A DNA stretch of 48,940 bases from an uncultured Hungatella sp. (GTDB taxonomy: Bacteria > Bacillota > Clostridia > Lachnospirales > Lachnospiraceae). This document shows, piece by piece, positions 42,446 to 48,940 of the stretch. Position 1 is the first letter of the stretch. The number at the start of each line of letters is the position of its first letter. A model generated the notes under the pieces. It was not told where the DNA came from. It saw only the letters and a program-made list of their open reading frames with translations, and ran no database searches. The stretch is taken from NCBI GenBank assembly GCA_949879025.1, contig CATLBO010000010.1, positions 1 to 48,940 of the forward strand. Reading direction: 5' to 3'. Both the position numbers and the translations under genes were made by a program.

Positions 42446-42811
42446 TTACCGCAATAACAATGCCAGTTTTTCGCCACAGAAAACTCCCAAGATACAGCAT
42501 ACCACACTTAAAGCAGCATATAAGGTTCCCTGCATATAAAGTCTATCTTCAAATAACCTATATGCCTCCAATGAAAACGTGGAAAATGTAGTAAATCCAC
42601 CGCAAATTCCGGTTTTCCAGAACAGAACACTGTTTTGTGATATATCTTCCCGTGTGCTGACAATCCCAACCACAAACCCAATTAAAACCGCCCCTATTAT
42701 ATTTGTAACCAGTGTAAGAACCGGAAATGTGGTTTTTGAGGGAATTAAACTTATCGCGTATCTTCCCATTGCGCCAACTGCACCGCCTAATGCAACCCAT
42801 AAGAAATTCAT
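42446..42811 (-). CDS. crcB: Fluoride channel FluC/CrcB
   Basis: One hundred twenty-one residues from ATG 42811 (AGAGGAAAAAG). It exports fluoride from the cell as a dimeric channel. Four membrane helices are seen, with the motifs WVALGGAVGAMGRYAISLI, TNIIGAVLIGFVVGI and GICGGFTTFSTFSLEAYRL (TFSTFS Na+/F- site). I could not find the conserved fluoride riboswitch in the 140 bases upstream. AT-rich codons differ from the surrounding transfer genes, so it looks like acquired cargo. Confidence 0.92.
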   Translation of the reverse strand: MNFLWVALGGAVGAMGRYAISLIPSKTTFPVLTLVTNIIGAVLIGFVVGIVSTREDISQNSVLFWKTGICGGFTTFSTFSLEAYRLFEDRLYMQGTLYAALSVVCCILGVFCGEKLALLLR

Positions 42812-42949
42812 TCTTTTTCCTCTTTCTACATTCACAATCGCAAAATCCCATATTTTCTACATAAATACAGTTCATATTTTATCTGCCATTTTTCAGCTTT
42901 GACTTTATTTTAACACGCACACGAACTCATACACAACCACCAATCAAAT

Positions 42950-45118
42950 TTATTCATATTTCCTGCGTATCTCCATCATCTTCACCACCGAAGTTTCCGG
43001 GTAGAAATAAGACAGTATCACATCCTTTGGCACACGGACAGCCATTGCCCGCTTTACTTCCTCTTTCTGCTCCACGGTAAATTTCCAGTGGAACATACGG
43101 TAAGAAATGGAATCCGCTGCTCCTGTATCCCCTGCTGCAAAGGATTCCGGTATTGCCGCATCCTCCGCTGACAAATCCGGTGTATCTTCTTCCACGTCAA
43201 AGGCATATTCCAGCTGCATATCTTCATTAAGGCTCTCCCGCTGCTCCTGCCCTTCCAAATCTGTAAACCGTTTTTCCATTTCCACCTGCCCAAGCAGCAG
43301 AAATTCTTCATAAGGGATTGTGTCAATATAAACCGGCTCCCCTTTTTCTTTCAGCCCCTCATAGTAAGCAAGGGATTTCTGGTTCAGAATGGTAAATCCC
43401 GGTTCCGCACTCTCCCCCTCTGCCGCTGGCTCATGCTCATAAGGCTCCCCCTCCCCGTCTGCGGTCTGGGCAAATACCGGGTGCCCGAACGGGTTATATT
43501 TATTATCCAGTATCGGATCGAACCCACGGATAAAGATAAGGCATTTTTTATTGTCCATCTTCCTGACTTCATCGGGTGTCATAATCTCCCTGCCGAGGAC
43601 GTCATAATTCCTTGAGGAACTCCCCTGCCTTCCCCTTGTCTCACCGCTTGATTTTTTGTCAATGGTCGCTTTGCCAAGCAGCTTTGAGATGTACTCATGG
43701 GTGCTCTGCTCGTTGCCGCCGAGATAAACCAGACTGTCACAATTCCCCGGTATCGTCTCCCATGTGTCTTTGAACAATGCCTTAATCTGTGCAAGGTTCT
43801 GGATGATAATCACACTGGAAATCTCCCTGCTGCGCATGGTGGATAACAGCGAGCAGTAATCATCCGGCAGAGCCACGTTGCTGAACTCATCCAGCATAAA
43901 GGTAACATGCACCGGCAGCCTGCCCTCGCAGTTAAAATCCGCCTGATAATACAGTTCCTGAAATATCTGTGTGTAGAGCATTCCAATGATATAGTTATAG
44001 GACTTATCCGAATCCGGTATCACACAGAATAATGCCGTTTTCGTCTTTCCATCCCCATTGACGCCAATCCCCAGCTCCGCAAGGTTCAGCTCGTCCCTTG
44101 AAAGCATACGCAACACCTGTTTATTCTCCAGCGTGGCAAGCCTTGAGTTGGCGCTGATAATAATGGAACGGACGGTATCGCCCGCACCGCGCATACACTT
44201 GTTGTACTGTTTGACAGCAGGATGGTTTTCTTTCAATGGGCTTGTTGCCTCCAGGAACTTCATTCTGGTGTCCAGCATGGAAGGCTTACCCTTTTCCGTG
44301 ACTTCCGCCTCCTCCATGAGTTTCAGCACCGAGGCAAAATTCCGTTTTGGCGGCTTTTCCTCCAGCCACACATAATAGAAAAGCGCCTGCAAAAATAATC
44401 CCTCTGCTTTCTCCCAAAACGGATCTGAGGGACTCGCGCCTTTCGGGGTTGTATTGCTCATGATATTCGTTATCAGCTTTACCACATCCGTTTCCTCCCG
44501 GATATAGGCAAAGGGATTGTAACAGTCCGATTTTGCCATCTCCAAAAGATTGATGACCTTCACGTTGTAACCATTATTCTTCAGCATTTCACCCTCGCTG
44601 CGGAGCAGCTCCCCTTTCGGATCCGTTGCGATAAAAGAGGTATTTAACTGCATAAGGTTTGGCTTTACCTCATAGAATGTCTTTCCTGCACCGGAACCGC
44701 CGATAATAAGGACATTGTTATTAAGTTTGGTATGCCTTGTGTCAAGGCTCATGCGGACATTCTGGCTCAGTATGCGGTTCCTGCCCTCATCCTTATCCGC
44801 TAAAACACGGTTGACCTGCTTTGTATCCGCCAGTCTGGAAGTGCCGTATTCTTTCCCCGGCATGAAATTCCTCTGGCTTGTATAATACATGACGATGATA
44901 ACGGCATACGCCAGCAGGGCATAGCTGGTCATGCGGAAAGTAAACTCATTATAATAATCATGCAGGGGATAGGAGCATACAATGGTAAACCGTTCCAAGA
45001 ACTCATGAAACTCTATCCCATCCCTCCATGCACCCGCCACCAGATAGCCAAGAAAGGCAGAGGCAAAGGCACCAAGCACAATCATAATGATATTTGGTCT
45101 CTTTTTTGTTGTCTGCAT
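42950..45118 (-). CDS. virD4: VirD4/TraG-type coupling protein
   Basis: Seven hundred twenty-two residues from ATG 45118 (GGAGGAGGTAAAG). It brings the relaxase-DNA complex to the secretion channel. Two membrane segments lie at the N-terminus (about 10-30, 68-85). The ATPase part has Walker A (IIGGSGAGKTFYEVKPN, about 141), FMLDEFSNVALPDDYCSLLS (Walker B-like, about 409) and STMRSREISSVIIIQNLAQI. The C-terminal 120 residues are acidic and may contact the relaxosome. It directly follows the PcfB gene with two bases between stop and start. Confidence 0.95.
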   Translation of the reverse strand: MQTTKKRPNIIMIVLGAFASAFLGYLVAGAWRDGIEFHEFLERFTIVCSYPLHDYYNEFTFRMTSYALLAYAVIIVMYYTSQRNFMPGKEYGTSRLADTKQVNRVLADKDEGRNRILSQNVRMSLDTRHTKLNNNVLIIGGSGAGKTFYEVKPNLMQLNTSFIATDPKGELLRSEGEMLKNNGYNVKVINLLEMAKSDCYNPFAYIREETDVVKLITNIMSNTTPKGASPSDPFWEKAEGLFLQALFYYVWLEEKPPKRNFASVLKLMEEAEVTEKGKPSMLDTRMKFLEATSPLKENHPAVKQYNKCMRGAGDTVRSIIISANSRLATLENKQVLRMLSRDELNLAELGIGVNGDGKTKTALFCVIPDSDKSYNYIIGMLYTQIFQELYYQADFNCEGRLPVHVTFMLDEFSNVALPDDYCSLLSTMRSREISSVIIIQNLAQIKALFKDTWETIPGNCDSLVYLGGNEQSTHEYISKLLGKATIDKKSSGETRGRQGSSSRNYDVLGREIMTPDEVRKMDNKKCLIFIRGFDPILDNKYNPFGHPVFAQTADGEGEPYEHEPAAEGESAEPGFTILNQKSLAYYEGLKEKGEPVYIDTIPYEEFLLLGQVEMEKRFTDLEGQEQRESLNEDMQLEYAFDVEEDTPDLSAEDAAIPESFAAGDTGAADSISYRMFHWKFTVEQKEEVKRAMAVRVPKDVILSYFYPETSVVKMMEIRRKYE

Positions 45119-45120
45119 CT

Positions 45121-46242
45121 TTACCTCCTCCTTGTCCTCTCCACGGTTTTTGCCGGCTGTGCTTTTGCTGCCTTATACCGCTGCCTTACTGCCGCCTCCA
45201 CCCGGTCATAATGCCCGCTGTAAAGTTCCTCACCTTTGATGGTGCGGAGTACCCGGTTATCCACAGAGTAAATCTTGTATTCCTTGTTCTTATCCAGATA
45301 GGTAAGCAGCGTCTTCCCATTGTGGATTTCCATAATGTCTGCCTTGTCTATCCAGACATACCCCTCATTCTGCCCATACATCCCCGGCACCCTTGTCTTT
45401 ACGGCATGCTCATTTTCCTGTGCAATCAGCTTTTTCGAGATGGTAATGTCCAACAGCGACGTGTTCTTCGAGGCGGTTATCTGCCTCATGCGGTTATTCA
45501 GTTCCTGATACCGCCTAATCCGTCTGTCAAATGCCTCCCATTCCATCATGACACGGTAATTGCCTGCATTGTCGGCTCTGTCAAGGACACCGATTTTGGC
45601 AAGCTGCCCGATTGCCCTTTCTGCCTCGTCTGCCCCCACCTGCAGGTCTGCCTTTACCGCCTCCACGCTGACCGATTTTTTCTCCACCGCATAACGGCCT
45701 ACTTTCTGTATCAGCCCGTCAATGGCATTATCCGCCCGGACTGCCTCATCCGCATGGAGTTTCCGTGGGGACTTCCCGTTTTTTCCCCTTTTTTCGTTTT
45801 CCAGATACTGTAATAACTGTTCCAGCTTTTCCTCATTGCCGTTTTTTAAGTATTCATCCATGTTGAATACCCTGCCGTCCTGTAACTTCTGTGACATCAT
45901 CCGTATCCTCGGCGCCGCCTCGGAATGGAACATCACTTCCGTAAGCCCGTCATTCCTGTCTGCATCCGGCATTTCTGAATACAGAATCCCATATTTCTTT
46001 GCCAGTTTCCGGAACTTCTTCAAATCCTCATCCGCAAAGGAAAGCACCTGTATGTCGCCGCCTTTTGCCAGCAGCCCTTTCAGGTTCGTCCTGCCCATTT
46101 CTTTCTCATGCTCCAGCATTGCCACAATCAAATCCAGCGCTTTCTGCATGGAGCGGACCCCGGCGCTCCCCATCTTCATGGCTATTTCTATCCCGTCATA
46201 AGTGACACGGATAATCTGTACTGCATCTGCTATCTCTGACAT
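45121..46242 (-). CDS. PcfB-family protein (DUF3801)
   Basis: Three hundred seventy-three residues from ATG 46242 (AAGGAGG). It starts MSEIADAVQIIRVTYDGIEI, then MKMGSAGVRSMQKALDLIVA and LSFADEDLKKFRKLAKKYGI, as in the PcfB family that works beside the coupling protein. A winged-helix-like middle (about 185-240: VSVEAVKADLQVGADEAERA) follows, with a basic C-terminus. It is cytoplasmic and probably binds VirD4 or DNA. Confidence 0.85.
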   Translation of the reverse strand: MSEIADAVQIIRVTYDGIEIAMKMGSAGVRSMQKALDLIVAMLEHEKEMGRTNLKGLLAKGGDIQVLSFADEDLKKFRKLAKKYGILYSEMPDADRNDGLTEVMFHSEAAPRIRMMSQKLQDGRVFNMDEYLKNGNEEKLEQLLQYLENEKRGKNGKSPRKLHADEAVRADNAIDGLIQKVGRYAVEKKSVSVEAVKADLQVGADEAERAIGQLAKIGVLDRADNAGNYRVMMEWEAFDRRIRRYQELNNRMRQITASKNTSLLDITISKKLIAQENEHAVKTRVPGMYGQNEGYVWIDKADIMEIHNGKTLLTYLDKNKEYKIYSVDNRVLRTIKGEELYSGHYDRVEAAVRQRYKAAKAQPAKTVERTRRR

Positions 46243-46252
46243 ATTTGCCTCC

Positions 46253-47362
46253 TTACTGGTACGCTTTTTCCGCCACTACAATCTCAACCGCCTGTGCCAT
46301 TTCCTCCGCACTGAAACCGCTGTCAATCAGGTCACCCACTTCCTGCTCTGTAAGGCCTGCCTGTATTGCCATCCTGACCTGTTCCATCTGTGCAGGGTTC
46401 AGCCCTTTTCCGGTAAGCTGCTTTATCAGCCCGGAACCCTGCCTGCCCTTTCCGAAAATCTTTTCCGCAAACGCCCGGATTCCCTCCGGCTTTCTGCGTG
46501 ACGTCCTCTCCACCGGGACAAGGCGTGTCTCCCCATTCCTGCCCTTTATGGCAGCAACAAAATCATGATTTCCCATATCCCTGCTGCTTTTAGCTGCCTG
46601 TGCCATTTCTTTATCCTCTTTCCCTTTCAGGCTCTGTTCCAGCCCATCCTTTTCTTTCTGGACTTCCTCAAGGTCTGCAATCAGCTGCTCTTTTTCCTCA
46701 AGAAGTATCTGGTTCTGCCGGTAAATGCGGTCCCGCTCCTCTAAAATGGAACGCTTTTCACTGTCATAGCCTGCTTTCTCCTGTTCCAGTTCCCTGACCT
46801 GCTTTTCCAGGCTTTCTACCTTTGTGCGGAGCTTTGCATTTTCTGACGCCTGCTTATTATTGATTTCCTGCTGCTCCTCCAGCTCCTTTTCCCTCTGGCG
46901 GAGTTCTTCTGCCATAGAAACAGCCTGCTCCTGCGGAATTTCTGTTTCCGGGCTTTCTTTTCCCTGTGCCGTCCCTGTCTCACGGTTTGCCTGGTATACC
47001 AGTTTCAACGCCTGCTCCATGTCATAGGCAGTCAGCCCTTTGGAACCCACGTCTGCCAGCTGTGCCACCGCCACGCCTTTATCATAATAATTTGCCAGCA
47101 GCTGCATCTGGTAAGGGTTAAATCCTCCCTCTGCCAGCAGCTGCAGCAGTTCCCCATCACTGTTTGCCCGCATGATGGAGGAAAACTTCCTGCAGCGGTC
47201 CATCTGCCATCCTGCCTCTGCATACATGGCAACCAGCTCCTTTGGATAGCCAAGCTCCAAATCCTCTTTTGCAAGTTTGAGCACGTCATCCCTGCAGCCC
47301 CTGTCCTTAAGCTCCACAATGACGGATGCAACCTGCACGTTCTCTGGTCTCTTTGTTTCCAT
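46253..47362 (-). CDS. Coiled-coil ICE protein
   Basis: Three hundred sixty-nine residues from ATG 47362 (AAGAGAGGC). An N-terminal helical-repeat region of about 120 residues contains pieces such as LLAEGGFNPYQMQLLANYYD. A long coiled coil spans about 145-245 (KELEEQQEINNKQASENAKL, VESLEKQVRELEQEKAGYDS). A second helical repeat region at the end (LTGKGLNPAQMEQVRMAIQA and LTEQEVGDLIDSGFSAEEM) echoes the N-terminal repeats. No enzyme motif is seen. The gene lies between the relaxase gene and pcfB, so it may tether the relaxosome. Confidence 0.75.
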   Translation of the reverse strand: METKRPENVQVASVIVELKDRGCRDDVLKLAKEDLELGYPKELVAMYAEAGWQMDRCRKFSSIMRANSDGELLQLLAEGGFNPYQMQLLANYYDKGVAVAQLADVGSKGLTAYDMEQALKLVYQANRETGTAQGKESPETEIPQEQAVSMAEELRQREKELEEQQEINNKQASENAKLRTKVESLEKQVRELEQEKAGYDSEKRSILEERDRIYRQNQILLEEKEQLIADLEEVQKEKDGLEQSLKGKEDKEMAQAAKSSRDMGNHDFVAAIKGRNGETRLVPVERTSRRKPEGIRAFAEKIFGKGRQGSGLIKQLTGKGLNPAQMEQVRMAIQAGLTEQEVGDLIDSGFSAEEMAQAVEIVVAEKAYQ

Positions 47363-47418
47363 ATCCTGCCTCTCTTTCCTGTTTTTATAGTCACACTAAT
47401 ATTCATTTGGAGATTCTT

Positions 47419-47514
47419 CTATGGAATCTTCCCTGCCGCATGGATAAGTTTTCTGATTTCTGCCATCGCCATTGCCTCCATACATATATTTTCTAATCCC
47501 ATTTCTCCATACAT
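47419..47514 (-). CDS. Possible 31-residue protein
   Basis: MYGEMGLENICMEAMAMAEI, then RKLIHAAGKIP and stop. It lies between the structured region and the coiled-coil gene. An internal ATG (MAEIRKL...) has GGAGG eight bases upstream and may be the better start. No similarity is claimed. Confidence 0.25.
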   Translation of the reverse strand: MYGEMGLENICMEAMAMAEIRKLIHAAGKIP

Positions 47515-47520
47515 AAAAGT

Positions 47521-47653
47521 CGATTGCTCCGTGCTCCGCACTCTTGCAATCGCCACCTACATTCGCAATCCGGGCTGTCGCCCTACTTGCTCATTTTGGT
47601 GGTGCGCCAAATGTATGGGAAAACCACCATGCAAGCATGGGTTTTCCCATACA
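47521..47653 (-). ncRNA. Chain of hairpins between relaxase and coiled-coil gene
   Basis: Four stems follow each other: 47521-47552 (CGATTGC..GTGC-GGA-GCAC..GCAATCG on the minus strand), 47572-47583 (GGGC/GCCC), 47597-47611 (TTGG/CCAA) and 47612-47653 (TGTATGGGAAAACC..CATG / CATG..GGTTTTCCCATACA). Between them is GC-balanced sequence without a gene. It could be a structured RNA, a transfer-origin-like region or a terminator array. I favour an RNA or regulatory element. Confidence 0.45.
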
Positions 47654-47694
47654 CCCGGCTTTACTTTTACATAAAAATAACAGCCTGCAGTAAG

Positions 47695-48940
47695 TCATTC
47701 CCTGCTCCGGCTGTCCCCGCTTAAATCCTGTTTTGTTTTTACCGTCTGCCTGTCCCTTGCCCATTCCAGACTGTCGGTAAATTCCTCTATCATTTCCCCT
47801 GACATTTTTAACCTCCGGCTGATTTCCCTCTGCCTCTGGTAAATGCCGCTGCCCCTGTCCTTATATCTATTGCGGAGGATTTCTGTTTCTTCCAGTGAAT
47901 ATCCCTGGCTCTGCAGCTGTCCCTCCAATGCCTGATACCGCAGGTGCTCCTTTGCAAAAAAATCATCCCCTGCCTGATAGCTTTCTTCCGCCGGGGCTAA
48001 TTCCGCCATCTTATCTGCTACAGAAAACAACGGCTCCATCTGCTTTTTCTCCCTGTACAGCCTGCGCCTCTCTTTTTTGCACTCTGCCGCTTTTTCCTCA
48101 AGGTTCTCTCTGGCTGCAATTAACTCCGCAAGGGAATGGATTCCATTCTTTACAAGGAACAGGTATTTCTCATGGACTTCCTGCATTTTACGGATTTCCT
48201 CCCGGTATTCCCATGCCTTGCTGTAAGGCAGCCGTTCCAGATGGCGCAGGCGGCATACCCTTGCATAATAGGTTTTCTGTATGCCTGTCAGTTTTGTCCT
48301 GCGCAAAAATTCATCCTCCGGGGGGGCTATGGCATGGGATTCTTCCCCACACCCCCTTTTTGCATAGGTCTCAAAGCTTTCCTGCCGGATTCTCTCCCAT
48401 ATCCTGTCCTCCGTATAATTTTCTCCCATAGATTTGCACCGGCAGAACCGCTGCATCCCCTTAGGCCGGACCGCCAGATATTTATTCTGCCTGACGTCAT
48501 AGCCCTTTTCCGCCATAAAGCCAAGAAACTCCTCAAAGGATTCCGCCTGCATGACGCAGGCATCCACATCCCTCCGTATCATTTCCCGCCAGATGAATTT
48601 TCCATCCCGGAACTCATTCCAGTCCTTATACCTCTGATTGCGTTTCCTGCCATATTCCTCTATCTCTATGGTCGAAAGCCCATATTCCTCACAAAGCCGG
48701 TTTGTGATGGGCTGTATCTTTTTTGCCCAGTCTCCTTTTTCATAGCGGTATTTCCTGCCGTCCAGGTAATTCACGCTGTTGAATATGATATGCCCGTGGA
48801 CATGGGCGGTATTGTCATGGACGGCGAGAACCGCCTCGTACTCCTGCCCCAGATATTCCTCCACAAATCGCCGGATAATCTCAAAAGCAGTGTCCGGACT
48901 GACCTCACCCGCCTCAAAGGAAATGATGAGGTGGTAGCCC
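47695..48940 (-). CDS. Relaxase (MobA/VirD2-like), 5' end outside window
   Basis: The frame is open across the right window edge. It encodes at least 415 residues. Relaxases nick the transfer origin and stay bound to the strand's 5' end. HDNTAHVHGHIIFNSVN is the metal-binding HxH motif III, preceded by YHLIISFEAGEVSPDTAFEI (MobA/MobL-like motif region). Downstream is a helical region with many charged residues (KKERRRLYREKKQME; ISRRLKMSGEMIEEF). The catalytic tyrosine lies upstream of the window. It fits the first gene of the transfer operon. Confidence 0.9.
   Translation of the reverse strand, partial: GYHLIISFEAGEVSPDTAFEIIRRFVEEYLGQEYEAVLAVHDNTAHVHGHIIFNSVNYLDGRKYRYEKGDWAKKIQPITNRLCEEYGLSTIEIEEYGRKRNQRYKDWNEFRDGKFIWREMIRRDVDACVMQAESFEEFLGFMAEKGYDVRQNKYLAVRPKGMQRFCRCKSMGENYTEDRIWERIRQESFETYAKRGCGEESHAIAPPEDEFLRRTKLTGIQKTYYARVCRLRHLERLPYSKAWEYREEIRKMQEVHEKYLFLVKNGIHSLAELIAARENLEEKAAECKKERRRLYREKKQMEPLFSVADKMAELAPAEESYQAGDDFFAKEHLRYQALEGQLQSQGYSLEETEILRNRYKDRGSGIYQRQREISRRLKMSGEMIEEFTDSLEWARDRQTVKTKQDLSGDSRSRE

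Noticed and set aside
42811-42950. Fluoride riboswitch before fluC
   Set aside because: The conserved GGNGAUGG...UGAUGA elements are not visible in the leader.
1-48940. CRISPR arrays, tRNA or rRNA genes
   Set aside because: No regularly spaced direct repeats, cloverleaf-like sequence or rRNA signature was seen.

Overview
The window looks like part of a Lachnospiraceae-type gut Firmicute (Clostridia) genome. The evidence is strong AGGAGG ribosome binding sites, lipobox and Gram-positive signal peptides, a MecA_N-type penicillin-binding protein, sortase, SpoVG-like protein, PrgI/Maff2/PcfB conjugation proteins, a large serine recombinase and a class C group II intron. Almost every gene is on the minus strand. 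No tRNA, rRNA or CRISPR array was seen.

Left part (1-6.4 kb): a minus-strand operon of a penicillin-resistant-type transpeptidase (1486-3669) followed by two lipoprotein genes, one of which has lost its signal peptide and one of which runs off the window. BlaI/MecI-like palindromes lie upstream of the transpeptidase gene. A short repeat is inserted in frame in two of these genes. Next come remnants of an IS3-type element (4.1-4.9 kb) and an IS110-family element whose transposase is broken by one frameshift (4.95-6.15 kb), with a possible bridge-RNA region upstream.

Integration and regulation block (6.5-10.9 kb): a large serine recombinase (6937-8625), a small downstream ORF, a SHOCT-like peptide, a MazF/PemK-like protein, a resolvase-like protein and an XRE regulator. 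This looks like the integration/maintenance module of an integrative conjugative element (ICE). From 11 to 13.9 kb is a patch of small paralogous genes: two tandem copies of a mini-XRE regulator, each with its own palindrome and terminator; two ribbon-helix-helix proteins; and two related proteins of unknown function.

Cargo (13.9-24 kb): a group IIC intron sits directly behind a terminator, followed (reading leftward to rightward) by exported proteins: a transglutaminase-like protein with an Ig-like domain, a lipoprotein, a caspase-like protein, a membrane-anchored protein, a Cys/His secreted protein and a repeat-containing secreted protein. Upstream lie an ECF sigma factor and a DUF4179-type anti-sigma factor. 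The same promoter pattern (CGTAACTT-N14-CGAT) precedes both the sigma gene and the secreted-protein genes, so the exported proteins are probably the sigma factor's regulon.

Transfer module (24.2-48.94 kb): SpoVG-like protein, sortase, a 2148-residue methylase-helicase, PcfM/DpnD-like protein, NlpC/P60 hydrolase, VirB4 ATPase, cytosine DNA methyltransferase, PrgI, two ICE proteins of unknown function, VirB6-like protein, Maff2 pilin-like protein, a cupin plus FluC fluoride channel (AT-rich cargo), VirD4 coupling protein, PcfB, a coiled-coil protein and a relaxase cut by the window end. Two genes here appear to be overprinted: a TnpV-like gene is embedded out of frame in the helicase linker, and a methyltransferase-associated gene is embedded out of frame in the C5 methyltransferase. 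Each has its own strong ribosome binding site. These dual-coding loci and the ECF-controlled exported cysteine-protein cluster are the main points of interest.
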